Below are positions 18,757 to 27,475 of a stretch of DNA of 64,000 bases, in pieces. The stretch is from Sulfomarinibacter sp963733915 (GTDB lineage: Bacteria; Acidobacteriota; Thermoanaerobaculia; Thermoanaerobaculales; Sulfomarinibacteraceae). The position numbers and the translations under genes were made by a program. The stretch covers positions 62,001 to 126,000 of the forward strand of contig CAVTEP010000008.1 in assembly GCA_963733915.1 (NCBI GenBank), read 5' to 3'. Every line of letters starts with the position of its first letter. The first letter of the stretch is position 1. Under the pieces are notes generated by a model. That model did not search any database, had not been told where the DNA came from, and worked only from the letters and a program-made list of their open reading frames with translations.

Positions 18757-18864
18757 TCAGGCCTTTTCGAGGCTGAACTCGGCGCTGTCGATCGCATCCG
18801 AATAGGTGCGGTGGACCCGGCCCTCGTACTCGAGGGCGGTCGTGATGGCCTGCTCCAGATTCAT
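18757..18864 (-). pseudogene. Rubrerythrin/ferritin-like N-terminal stub (35 residues)
   Basis: A GGAAGG ribosome site precedes an ATG that opens MNLEQAITTALEYEGRVHRT. This is the start of the first helix of rubrerythrin-type ferritin-like proteins, including the metal-ligand Glu in ALEYE. The frame stops after 35 residues, where the family normally continues for about 100-150 with three more helices. Nothing downstream before the permease gene restores it. It is probably a truncated remnant, although a genuine micro-protein cannot be excluded. Confidence 0.5.
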
Positions 18865-19049
18865 GGCTGCCTTCCGTCGGGTTGATCGGCGCCACCATTA
18901 CGACGCCTTTCGGTTTCCACAGACACCGCGGTATCCGGGATGTGAGGTAGGGGGTGGCGGATAGGTGTTTCACCCCCGACCCTGTGATGCTGGGCACTGT
19001 AAGGCAGACGATGAAAGTGGATCATGGGAGTCGGGCAGGGGACGGATAT

Positions 19050-20336
19050 ATGAGAACGATTCGATTGCTCATCGTCGCAGCGGTTGCCGGTTGTTTCCTG
19101 CTTCATGCACGGTCGGCTGCGGCCCAGGCGCCGTGCCCGTCGCTGCCGGCGCCCACCGGGACCGTGGTCGTGGTGGCGCCGGCCGATGCCGACAACCTCC
19201 GCTCGATCATCGCCGGCGCTGCCGCCGGGACGACGATTCTGCTCGAGGATGGCATCTACGACATGAGTGGCGGCGACTTCAGCCATCGTCTCGTATTCAC
19301 GACTCCGAATCTGAGCTTGCGCTCGGCGAGCGGCGACCGGGAGACGGTGGTGCTCGACGGGAACTACGCAACATCGGAGCTGATCAGCATCCAGGCGTCC
19401 GGCACCGTCGTTGCCGATCTCACGCTCAAGCGCGCCTACGATCACCCGATCCACATCAGCGGCCCGGGAATTCCGATCTCCGGGGTTTTGATCCACAACG
19501 TCCACATCGTCGATCCCGGGCAGCAGGCCGTGAAGGTCAATCCGATTGCTGCGGGTACCGTCGATAGCTCTACGCTCCAATGCTCGTTGATCGAGCTCAC
19601 CGACGCCGGGCGCACCCAGATTCGCGACAGCTGTTATACCGGTGGTCTTGATGCCCACCAGGCGACGGGCTGGCTCGTCTCGCGCAACCGGGTCGCGGGC
19701 TTCTGGTGCGACGAGGGCCTGTCCGAACACGGCATCCACCTGTGGCGTCAATCGGCTGACACCGTGGTCGAGGGAAACGTGGTCGTCGATTGCGCACGCG
19801 GTATAGGTTTCGGGCTCGGCGGCGGAACCGACGGCCACTCCGGCGGCGTCATCCGCAACAATTTCGTTGCCGCCTCGGGTGCCGGCCTCTTTGCGTCCGA
19901 GTACGGCTTCGACTCGGGCATTGCCCTGTGGGGCGCCGAGGGCGCCGAGGTCTATCACAACACCGTCGCCTCGACTCAGCCGCCGTTTTCATCGATTGAG
20001 TGGCGATACATCGCCACCTCGGTAACCATTGCCAACAACCTGACAACGGCCGGCATCGTCAATCGCGGCGGGGCGGCCGTTCTCATGACCAATCTGACCG
20101 ACGTGCCTACGAGCCTGTTCGAGAATGTCGTGGCGGGAGATCTCCACCTGGTCGACCCGGAGTCGAACCCGGTTGACGCGGCCACACCGCTGCCGCCGGG
20201 AACCTGTGATCGCGATTTCGACGGCCTGCGCCGCGACGCAGCGCCTGATATCGGCGCCGACGAGTACGGTCTCCCGCTCTTCAGCGACGGCTTCGAGTCC
20301 GGCGCCACCGACGCCTGGTCCGCAACCTCACCGTAG
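19050..20336 (+). CDS. Secreted parallel beta-helix protein with DGFESG C-terminal motif
   Basis: This 428-residue protein has a signal peptide (MRTIRLLIVAAVAGCFLLHA, cleavage after AAA). From about residue 40 it shows right-handed beta-helix features: LEDGIYDMSGG, a TLKRAYDHPIHISG rung, NRVAGFWCDEG and repeated NNFVA/NTVAS asparagine-ladder turns. This is the pectate-lyase-like fold of polysaccharide-active or surface proteins. The end has PDIGADEYG, common at the end of such helices, then LFSDGFESGATDAWS. Similar DGFESG-x-x-x-W tails occur on secreted proteins of several Gram-negative groups and may be a sorting signal. No catalytic residues could be assigned. The ATG at 19050 fits the signal peptide best. 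Confidence 0.78.
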   Translation: MRTIRLLIVAAVAGCFLLHARSAAAQAPCPSLPAPTGTVVVVAPADADNLRSIIAGAAAGTTILLEDGIYDMSGGDFSHRLVFTTPNLSLRSASGDRETVVLDGNYATSELISIQASGTVVADLTLKRAYDHPIHISGPGIPISGVLIHNVHIVDPGQQAVKVNPIAAGTVDSSTLQCSLIELTDAGRTQIRDSCYTGGLDAHQATGWLVSRNRVAGFWCDEGLSEHGIHLWRQSADTVVEGNVVVDCARGIGFGLGGGTDGHSGGVIRNNFVAASGAGLFASEYGFDSGIALWGAEGAEVYHNTVASTQPPFSSIEWRYIATSVTIANNLTTAGIVNRGGAAVLMTNLTDVPTSLFENVVAGDLHLVDPESNPVDAATPLPPGTCDRDFDGLRRDAAPDIGADEYGLPLFSDGFESGATDAWSATSP

Positions 20337-20354
20337 TGAGATGGTCGCAGCGGG

Positions 20355-21928
20355 CTAGTTCCAGTGCCGGAGGTCGGGCCACTGTTCAGCCAGCGGTACG
20401 GTGAGCCCGCGACACAGGAGAATCGGCCGGTTCTCCTCCTCCATGCCCCACGGGTGGTGGTGCTCGCCGACGATTTCCACCGAGTCACAGCGGCCCTCCA
20501 ACCATTCGGGCTCCCACTGCAGCCAGATCAGGTTGTCGCCGCGGAAATCGCCCGGGCCCCACATCGAGTGGGTCTGGTGGGCGCAGATCGCCGGCGGCAG
20601 CCCGTGCTCGGGACCAAAGAGGTTGATGGCGCCCGCCTCTCCGTAGTTGCTGGCAAAAATCCCGGTTCGCGAGCGCTCCTCCGCGGGAAGCGAGTTGTAG
20701 ATGTCGGCGATCTCCGACACGAGCTCGGGCCAGCCGAACTGGTCGCCCCACAGCTGGGGCAGCGGTCCTTCGTGTGCAACCTCGGTCTTCTCGGGCGCAA
20801 CCCCCAGCCTCTGCTGGTAGGCGATGTAGCTGGCGGGCTGCAGAATCGGCAGGGCGAGCGGCGCAAAGACGGCGCCCGGGACCAGCAGGGACAACGCCAA
20901 CAACGCCCGGACCGGGATTCTGATGCGATCCCTGGCAAGGGCCGAGGTCCAGCCCGCGATGGCCGCGCCGCCGGCAGCGAAGAGCATCGGGTAGATCGGC
21001 GCCAGGTAGTAGTCCTTGGCGTGCAGCGCCATCAAGGCCGCGAGCAGCGACACGTAGATCCAGCCGAGGACGCGGAACCGCCGCCCACCGCCGGCGATGC
21101 AGAAACCACAGGCCGGCGAGCCACACCGGCAAGGTCGCCGGGTTCAACATCAGGATCTGTTGAACCATGAATGCCCCGGGAGCGAGTTCGACGTTCTTGC
21201 CGATGACGCGGACGTTTTCCAGGTCCTCGAGAGTCGGGAAGCCGTGCTGCCACTGCCAGATGAGGTTGGGTAGGAAAAGCACCACCGCGATCCGCGGCGC
21301 CGAGCCAGATCCAGGGTCGCAATAGTTCGCGCCGAAGAGGAGTGGCGAGGATTGCGACGGCCACGGCGGCGCCGAAAAACAGGGTCGAATGTTTGTTCTC
21401 GAGTCCAAGCCCGGCGAGGGCCCCGAAGAGCAGCCACAACCGTGAGTCGCCGGTACGAACGATGCGGATCAGCACCCAGACGCAGCCCATCCAGAAGACT
21501 GGCTCGAAGGCGTTCATCGAGAGGATGCTGTCGATCATGAGGGAAACCGGAGCAAAGACAATTGCAATGCCGGCGAGGGCCTGGGCAAAGGCGTCGCCGC
21601 CGAGCTGTCGGGCGATCAACACGGTCAGCACCACCACCGCAACCCCGGCCAGGATCGGCAGCACCCTCAGCGCGGGCAGCGAAGCGCCGAGCAGAAGGGC
21701 GATCTTTGCGTAGATCGCGACCAACGGCGCGTGGTCGACATAGCCCCAGTCGAGGTGGCGGGCGCAGTCGAGGAAGTAGAGCTCGTCGCGAAAATAGCCG
21801 TAGCGAAAGAGCCCCGGGATGTGGAGCGCGATCTTGGCAGCGACCAGCGCTGAAAGGACTGGAATGGAGAGCGACGGCAGGGTGTCGAACGTCTGCCCGG
21901 CGGCTCCGGTGTGTTCGGAAACTGTCAT
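20355..21928 (-). CDS. GT39/ArnT-like membrane glycosyltransferase (frame broken twice)
   Basis: From the ATG at 21928 the product has an initial membrane helix, then a periplasmic loop with YGYFRDELYFLDCARHLDWG. This is the conserved Asp-Glu (DE) loop of polyprenol-phosphate-sugar-dependent glycosyltransferases such as ArnT and PMT. The frame breaks near 21300 and again near 21082. Removing one base at each restores LPNLIWQWQHGFPT and then GWIYVSLLAALMALHAKDYY, with a soluble C-terminal domain ending LAEQWPDLRHWN. The whole is about 520 residues with some twelve helices. It would transfer a sugar from a lipid carrier to lipid A, protein or another envelope acceptor; the acceptor is unknown. 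Confidence 0.83.
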
Positions 21929-22004
21929 GGTTTCCCCCGGGAGATTCCTACGATCACGACCGCCGCCAGTTTACGCGCAGCGGACACGTCTGTGGACTCT
22001 CCTA

Positions 22005-22033
22005 TTGACTGCGCCTGAGTCTCACTCTAAGAT
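22005..22033 (+). promoter_or_regulatory. Sigma-70-like promoter for the porin-like gene
   Basis: TTGACT (22005-22010) and TAAGAT (22028-22033) are separated by exactly 17 bp, and the start codon is 34 bp further on. This is the best housekeeping-type promoter match in the window. Confidence 0.6.
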
Positions 22034-22066
22034 CTTTTCAACAGCAGCGAGCACAAGGGAGTGAGC

Positions 22067-23419
22067 ATGACCGATCGTACGTCCGTTGCGGCGACGCCGT
22101 TGCCCCGGTTCGCCGGCGCGGTCCTCGTCGCCGTGTTGAGTCTGTCGGTGTTCCCGGCCCCGGCCCAGGACAAGCCGGGTTTTGATTTTTTTGGCGAGGT
22201 CAACTTCAACTTCCGGGACTCGTCATTCGTCGAGTTCCGCCTCAACGTCCCGTTCCCCCCGGAGTTCTGGGAGCCCGGAGACGATGCGGTTTACCTGCGC
22301 ACGGTTGACCCCGGTTCTCACTTCGAGCTCTCCGATGTCGAGCTCGGACTCGACATGACGTTTTCCGAGCTGTGGAGCGCGCGCGCGCTGGTCCACGTGG
22401 TCGACCTCTACAACCGAAACCCGACGTCGAACGAGACAACGGTCTTCCTGCGCGAGCTGTGGCTGCGATTCGGGACCGTGGACCAGCGATTCCGGCCGCT
22501 CAAGCCGTGGGCCGGATACATCGAGGCTGGAAAGGCGCCGCGTTTCGCCAAGCAGACCCTGCGTCACCTCGAGAGCTACGGTTTATGGGGCACCGCGGTC
22601 AACCGATTCGAGGCCTGGCAGGTTCAGGGCGGTCTCAACCTCGGTGGGAGCTTCTATCTGCGCGGACAGTACGGCATCGTCGGATCGCTCTTCATGCGCG
22701 ACCCGAACGCCCTCGCCGGCGACAACGGGACCCTGGAACGGGTACCCGGAGCCAACAATCCGACCTACAACTCGGGCTTCCCGATTCTCTACGACGCCCA
22801 GTTGGTGAACTTCGACGTCGACGGTGAGGACGAAATCGGCATCGGCCTCGGCTGGCGCTGGGCAAAGGAGGATGGGTCGGCGTCGGTCGACGCCCTGGCG
22901 TGGTACTTCGAACGCAAGCTCGCGGACGCGCCCGAAATCGAGAGTACCTATTACCAGGGAGACCTCGAGCTGCTGCGCGGCGCCGGGCTGCCCTTGCCCT
23001 TCGACGGCGACGACAAGTGGGAAGCCGGGCTCAACCTCGAGTGGCGCCTCAAAAAGTGGCTGGGCTTCCTTCAGGTGGTGCAGCAGGAGATCGCAGGTCT
23101 CGATCGCGAGGGTTTCGAGATCGAAACGGCTTTCAACTTTCCGGTGGCGCCGCTCTTTGCCGCCTGGGACCAGCCGGTCCTCAATTGGGTCCGGCCGGCC
23201 GTCCGCTACTCCCAGATCGACAACGGATTCTGGGTTCCGGGTCCGTTTATCACCCCGTCCATGTTCTGGGACTGGCGCAAGCTCGATATCGGCCTTCGTG
23301 TCGGAATCGTCCGCAGCTCGGATCTCACCGTCGAGTACAGCTACAACGACGCCAAGCTCCACAACGGAACGTCTCTCCATCCCAACGAGTGGCTGGTCAC
23401 CTGGCGGATATTCTGGTGA
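22067..23419 (+). CDS. Predicted outer-membrane beta-barrel (porin-like) protein
   Basis: This 450-residue protein has a signal peptide (hydrophobic core FAGAVLVAVLSLSVF, cleavage after APA). The mature part alternates short amphipathic strands and polar turns (FFGEVNFNFRDSSFVEFRLN, IEAGKAPRFAKQTLRHLES, LGWRWAKEDG) and ends WLVTWRIFW, an aromatic C-terminal strand as required for BAM-dependent barrel insertion. Length and pattern resemble phosphate-selective-porin-like barrels, but no family was identified with certainty. AAGGGAG precedes the ATG at 22067. It probably forms a diffusion channel or an anchoring barrel. Confidence 0.75.
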   Translation: MTDRTSVAATPLPRFAGAVLVAVLSLSVFPAPAQDKPGFDFFGEVNFNFRDSSFVEFRLNVPFPPEFWEPGDDAVYLRTVDPGSHFELSDVELGLDMTFSELWSARALVHVVDLYNRNPTSNETTVFLRELWLRFGTVDQRFRPLKPWAGYIEAGKAPRFAKQTLRHLESYGLWGTAVNRFEAWQVQGGLNLGGSFYLRGQYGIVGSLFMRDPNALAGDNGTLERVPGANNPTYNSGFPILYDAQLVNFDVDGEDEIGIGLGWRWAKEDGSASVDALAWYFERKLADAPEIESTYYQGDLELLRGAGLPLPFDGDDKWEAGLNLEWRLKKWLGFLQVVQQEIAGLDREGFEIETAFNFPVAPLFAAWDQPVLNWVRPAVRYSQIDNGFWVPGPFITPSMFWDWRKLDIGLRVGIVRSSDLTVEYSYNDAKLHNGTSLHPNEWLVTWRIFW

Positions 23420-23713
23420 TACCTGGGATCGTTAGAACGTTAAAACGTTAGAACGTTTAACGTTGGAGCGATGTCTACTTCGTCGCCGCAGTCGTGTGGT
23501 GATGGGGGAGGGTGGGAACGTTTAACGTTCTAACGTTCGGCTCATCCGGAATTTGATGGGATCGAGTTTTGGAAGCTCCGATCAGCTAACCCAGCGACAG
23601 GAACAGCGACAGACCGCAGGGGCAGTGAACAGCGGCCGAGGCAGCGACCGGGGCAGCGAACAGGAGTCGTGACGACGGCATGGCCACCTCCGGGTCGTTC
23701 AATGCGAGAAGTA

Positions 23714-23794
23714 GCCGGTGGCCGGCCGATGTCAAGGGCAAGCCGGGCCAGGGGCCCGGTGCTTCGCACCCCTGACATCGGCCGCCTCACCGGC
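23714..23794 (+). ncRNA. Predicted stem-loop/cruciform upstream of the four-helix bundle gene
   Basis: A roughly 22-bp imperfect stem pairs GCCGGTGGCCGGCCGATGTCA (23714-23734) with TGACATCGGCCGCCTCACCGGC. A second perfect hairpin (CCGGGCC AGG GGCCCGG) sits in its loop. The structure ends 33 bp before the gene's ATG and may act as RNA or as a DNA cruciform; transcription is not shown. Confidence 0.5.
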
Positions 23795-23827
23795 TCGAGG
23801 AAGGGCATGAACGACCCGGAGGTGAAT

Positions 23828-24181
23828 ATGTCCGATGCGCGCACGAACACCAAACTCGTTGCCCACTCGAAAGCCCTTGACGCGGCTGGCATCGCCATCA
23901 AGCTCGTGATGAGGGTTCCAGCCCCTTTGAAGTCGATCGCCGATCAGGTGATCCGGTCGGCAAGCTCGGTCCCCGCCAACCTGGCGGAAGGGCACGGCCG
24001 TTCCGGAAGAGACCGGCAGCACTTCTGGAGGATCGCCTACGGCTCGGCCAAGGAGGTCGACAGCCACCTTCGCCTCCTGGTTCAGGCTGGTGTCGTTGAT
24101 GGACGTGGCGCCACGATCGCGCTCGATACCTTCGATGAAGTCCGCGCCATGACCTGGCGTTTGCTCAACCCAAAGGCCTGA
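23828..24181 (+). CDS. Four-helix bundle protein, 23S rRNA intervening-sequence (IVP/bAvd-like) family
   Basis: This 117-residue protein matches the family found inside 23S rRNA intervening sequences. Its core has ADQVIRSASSVPANLAEGHG, followed by GRDRQHFWRIAYGSAKEVDS, the conserved region at the helix 2-3 turn. Members form basic barrel-shaped homopentamers; the bAvd subgroup is an accessory factor of diversity-generating retroelements, and the IVS-encoded members have no settled role. GGAGGTGAAT precedes the ATG at 23828; longer starts run back through the upstream hairpin. No reverse transcriptase, template repeat or rRNA gene is in the window, so here the gene belongs to an intergenic repeat element rather than to either known setting. 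Confidence 0.85.
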   Translation: MSDARTNTKLVAHSKALDAAGIAIKLVMRVPAPLKSIADQVIRSASSVPANLAEGHGRSGRDRQHFWRIAYGSAKEVDSHLRLLVQAGVVDGRGATIALDTFDEVRAMTWRLLNPKA

Positions 24182-24427
24182 TCGAAGGTCTCCGCGCCGG
24201 TCCGGCCGGGTGCTGCCCTTGTGGACTGCCCCTGACGCGGTCTCCGGTCGCCGCCGCTTTCCCTGCCGCCGCCCGTGACCGCCCGTCCAACGGATGCGAC
24301 CAACCTCGTCGGGGACGGGTGGGTGGAAAATCCGAAATCCGAAATCCGAAATCCGAAATCGATGAGTTGCCACCCCACGGAATTGCGGATGAGCCTAACG
24401 TTCTAACGTTGAACGTGGACGCCCCCA

Positions 24428-26590
24428 TCACCACTCCGTGACAAGCACCTCTCGCAAGCTCAGATAGACGGCATTTGCCGACGGCGGCCGCCGATCGCTC
24501 TGTTTGGCGAGACAGGACATGACGACCTGCTCCAGCTCCGCCGGGGCGTCGGGACGGACGGTGCGCAGCGGTGGTGCCGCGGTGTGGAGCTGGTGCCTGA
24601 TCATGGCGCTCACGGTGGTGCCGGTAAACGGCATCGATCCGGCAAACATCTCCCACAGGACCACCCCGAGACTGTAGAGATCACTGAGGTGGCTCGGTTC
24701 CTCGCCGCGGCACTGCTCGGGGCTCATGTAGGCGGGAGTGCCCTCCACCGCGGTGTCGGTCTCTCCGTCTTTTTTCCGCTGGCCGCTCGAGATCCCGAAG
24801 TCCATCAGCTTCACGACGCCGTTGGGCAGGACCATGATGTTCTGGGGCTTGAGATCACGATGGATAATCCCCTCCGAGTGCACGGCCGCCAGACCCCGGC
24901 ACAGCTGTTTCGCCACCTGGAGTCCGGGGGCCAGACCGAGCTTGCCGTGCTGCTTGAGGACCTCGAGCAGGGTGGTGCCGGGGATGTACTCCATCGACAG
25001 GCATCGCAGGCCTCCCGCCTCGACCAGATCGTGGACACGGATGACGTTTGCATGGGAAATGCGGCGAGCCAGCCGGATCTCCTGCTTGAGCTTGGCCACG
25101 CCGTCGGTGGCCGCCGCAAACGCGCCCGGCTTCAACACCTTGAGCGCGACATCCTCCTCGAGCTCGAGATCGGTGGCCCTGTACACCACGCCCATGCCGC
25201 CGCGTCCGATCTCGGTGCGGATCTTGTACCGGCCGCCGAAAACCTCGCCCGCGCCGGGCAATCGCTGTTCATCGATCCCAGGAGCAACCGGCCGGGCGCC
25301 GACGGTCGAGCCGCCGGTGTCGGCGCTGCGGGCGCGCAGATCAATCAGCAGTTTCTCGAGGGACTCCTTTTCCTTGAGCTCCTCGACCATCGCGGCGAAC
25401 GCGCGCGCCAGAACCCCGACCTCGCCCCCTCCCGAAGCCGGCAGCTCGACGTCGAGCCGTCCATCGCGGATGGCTTCGGCGCCGTCAGCCAGGGCCCGCA
25501 TGGGGCGGGCGATGCGCCGGCCGAGCAGGAAGGAGACCGGCAACGACACCAGCAGGACCAGGGCGCCGGCGATGATCAGACCGCGTCGGATCGCGAAAAA
25601 GGAAGCCATCTCCTCGGCGCGGGATCGCGCGACGAGAATTGATGCCAGGACCTCGCCGTCGAAGTTCTGCACCGGTACTGCGACCACCTCGAGGGCCTCG
25701 CCACCGACCGTGACCGATACCGGTCCGGTGGTGGTCTGGCCGCTCAATACGATGTCATCGGCCTGCGGCAGTGCGACCAGGGCAGTCAGCAGAGCGTCAC
25801 CGTCAAGGCCGCCGGTGGCACCGCCGATCCCGGGTGAGAGCGGCTCGTCGCGTCGCGCCATGTCGAGCACGACGGCCACCTCGCCGCGGGTCAGGGTCTG
25901 GACGTGGGCCAGTGCGTCGGCCCCGAACGGAAACGTCACCGCGAGCACGCCCTCGAGCCGCGCGCCGTCACCCTCCCCGGTGATCACCGGCGCCGCCGCA
26001 ACCAGGGCCAGGGTCTCGCGTTCGCGGATAAACGAAGTCGTGCCCTGCCAGGTGTCGAGCACCGACGCCACCCACCCGACCGCGGCGAAGGGCTGGCCTA
26101 CGCCGCCGCCGTCGGGCCGGTCACTGCGCGCCAGCACCCGGCTGTAACGGTCGAAGAGAAAAAACGTGCTGCCCTCGTTGACCATATTCGGCGCGTCCTC
26201 GATCGCGAAGCTGAGACGGGTCGAGAGGTCGACGGTCTCGGCGAATATGGCCATCGTTCCGGGCTCCTGCGCCAGCGAGCGAACCTGTTCGAGGGCCGCG
26301 CCGGAGCGGGTCGAAGCGTAGCCGGCGACGACGTCCGGAACCCGCGCGAGGTCGTCCCGAATGGTCTGCTCGGCGACCTGATCGGCGCGCCACGCGGCCA
26401 CCGCGACAGTCAACCCGAGAGTTGCGACGAGCAGGGCGGCCGCCAGGAGAAAGAACTGGGCGCCGAGGCCGAGCCCGCGAGGGCGCGTCCGGGGGGCGCG
26501 GGCCGCTGACTGGTGGTCGCGAACAACGACCGTCTCGATCGCGTCCTCGCTCACATCGCGGGTCACGTCAGTATCTGAAATCGTCGTCAT
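24428..26590 (-). CDS. Membrane sensor Ser/Thr protein kinase (periplasmic sensor-HAMP-kinase)
   Basis: This roughly 720-residue protein starts MTTISDTDVTRDVSEDA. A membrane helix (FFLLAAALLVATLGLTVAVA, about residues 40-60) is followed by a periplasmic Cache-like sensor of about 270 residues, a second helix (GLIIAGALVLLVSLPVSF) and a HAMP linker (RRIARPMRALADGAEAI). The cytoplasmic kinase has P-loop GRGGMGVVY, ATP-binding Lys in VALKVLK, catalytic HRDLKPQN and DFG, all intact. Sensor and HAMP are usually found in histidine kinases, so this is a one-protein sensory Ser/Thr kinase. Its start overlaps by 23 bp the end of the cupredoxin gene, arguing for joint translation. Confidence 0.88.
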   Translation of the reverse strand: MTTISDTDVTRDVSEDAIETVVVRDHQSAARAPRTRPRGLGLGAQFFLLAAALLVATLGLTVAVAAWRADQVAEQTIRDDLARVPDVVAGYASTRSGAALEQVRSLAQEPGTMAIFAETVDLSTRLSFAIEDAPNMVNEGSTFFLFDRYSRVLARSDRPDGGGVGQPFAAVGWVASVLDTWQGTTSFIRERETLALVAAAPVITGEGDGARLEGVLAVTFPFGADALAHVQTLTRGEVAVVLDMARRDEPLSPGIGGATGGLDGDALLTALVALPQADDIVLSGQTTTGPVSVTVGGEALEVVAVPVQNFDGEVLASILVARSRAEEMASFFAIRRGLIIAGALVLLVSLPVSFLLGRRIARPMRALADGAEAIRDGRLDVELPASGGGEVGVLARAFAAMVEELKEKESLEKLLIDLRARSADTGGSTVGARPVAPGIDEQRLPGAGEVFGGRYKIRTEIGRGGMGVVYRATDLELEEDVALKVLKPGAFAAATDGVAKLKQEIRLARRISHANVIRVHDLVEAGGLRCLSMEYIPGTTLLEVLKQHGKLGLAPGLQVAKQLCRGLAAVHSEGIIHRDLKPQNIMVLPNGVVKLMDFGISSGQRKKDGETDTAVEGTPAYMSPEQCRGEEPSHLSDLYSLGVVLWEMFAGSMPFTGTTVSAMIRHQLHTAAPPLRTVRPDAPAELEQVVMSCLAKQSDRRPPSANAVYLSLREVLVTEW

Positions 26591-27347
26591 CGGGGGGTGG
26601 GTACTCCTTCCCGAGCTTGTTGAGGTGGGGCGCTTCTCGCCAGTTCGTGATGTCGATCTCGATCGTGACCGACGTGCTGCGCCCCGGTCGGACCGAGATC
26701 TCGCGCGACCACATGCCGCCACGCACGTTCCAGCCGGCGACGGTGTGCGCGCCGGCTGGAATATTGTCGAGATCGACCACCCCGGCGGCATCGGCGACGC
26801 CGTGGCGGCCCGACTCGACGATCATCAAGAAGGCAGCCATGTGGGGGTGAATGTTGCAGTAGATCTGCACCAACCCCGGTTGATCGAAGCGGACGGACTT
26901 TGACTTTCCGCGGCGGTAGAGCCCGAGATCAAAGGTCTTTGGCGCCGACAGGCTGAAGACGTTGTGAAACACTCGATCGTAATTCGGGAAGTCGATCGTG
27001 GAGCCGACCGAAACCACCGCGAGCCGCGGGTCGAATTGCTTGTCGCGTTGCGAGAACGCAACCTCGGTTGTCGATCCGCTGGAAACGGGAACATCCGGGA
27101 GCCACGCCACCGTATCGTCGCCCGGGAGACGTTCGCCGCCGCGCAGGAGCACCACCTCGACCCGAATCGACCCCGGTGGGGTCGGTGTCGCCGTCGGCCT
27201 GGGCGAGGAGACGGCGCTGGGAGCCCTTTGCAGAGGCGAAGGCTGCGCCTGGGCGGCGGCCTCGGAGCAGATCACCGGCATCCACAACACGGCCCATAAC
27301 ACCGTATGGATCATGGCGATCCGGTCCCTGAATCTGCGGTCCGTCAT
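26568..27347 (-). CDS. Secreted cupredoxin-like protein
   Basis: This roughly 259-residue protein has a signal peptide (hydrophobic core near residues 12-30, cleavage after AAAQA) and a Pro-rich linker. A plastocyanin-like domain follows with FPNYDRVFHNVFS (first His) and IYCNIHPHMAAFLMI, which supplies the Cys, His and Met of a type-1 copper site. The C-terminal segment VDLDNIPAGAHTVAGWN is a carboxypeptidase-regulatory-like beta domain. Such proteins carry electrons or bind copper in the periplasm. The gene overlaps the following sensor kinase, so it may supply copper or redox information to it; that link is inference. The ATG at 27347 follows GGAG. Confidence 0.82.
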   Translation of the reverse strand: MTDRRFRDRIAMIHTVLWAVLWMPVICSEAAAQAQPSPLQRAPSAVSSPRPTATPTPPGSIRVEVVLLRGGERLPGDDTVAWLPDVPVSSGSTTEVAFSQRDKQFDPRLAVVSVGSTIDFPNYDRVFHNVFSLSAPKTFDLGLYRRGKSKSVRFDQPGLVQIYCNIHPHMAAFLMIVESGRHGVADAAGVVDLDNIPAGAHTVAGWNVRGGMWSREISVRPGRSTSVTIEIDITNWREAPHLNKLGKEYPPPDDDDFRY

Positions 27348-27475
27348 TCCCGAACTCCGTCCGCCGTTGCGATGGAACGGCCTCATCCAGTAAAGAAGAC
27401 TGAGATTCTGTCTTGATCATACCGCAGGTTGTGAGGGATGTCAGGAGGCAGTAGACATCCGGTGAGAAATGCGGG

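Larger units (their letters stand above)
23539..24395 (+). mobile_element. Repeat family 1, copy B: element with inverted ends carrying a four-helix bundle gene
   Basis: The element starts GGCTCATCCGGAATTTGATGG and ends with the inverted counterpart (ACGGAATTGCGGATGAGCC). Its left about 130 bp and right about 215 bp match the left and right parts of copy A (402-693), including CCCCTGACGCGGTCTCC, GACGGGTGGGTGGAAAA and the TCCGAAA block. The middle is absent from A, C and D and holds a large hairpin plus a four-helix bundle gene. It is therefore either the complete element of which the others are deletion derivatives, or a copy that gained cargo. No transposase is encoded. Confidence 0.65.
23430..24412. 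repeat. AACGTT word arms flanking repeat copy B
   Basis: Left of copy B lie two clusters of AACGTT-containing words (about 23434-23466 and 23518-23537), the second preceded by a G-rich GGGGGAGGGTGGGAACG tract. Right of it, TAACGTTCTAACGTT occurs at 24396-24410. Because AACGTT is self-complementary the arms are both direct and inverted repeats of each other, and copy B lies exactly between them. Confidence 0.7.

Noticed and set aside
23828..24181. A diversity-generating retroelement around the four-helix bundle gene
   Set aside because: No reverse transcriptase, no template/variable repeat pair and no C-type-lectin target is found within the window; only the accessory-protein-like fold is shared.
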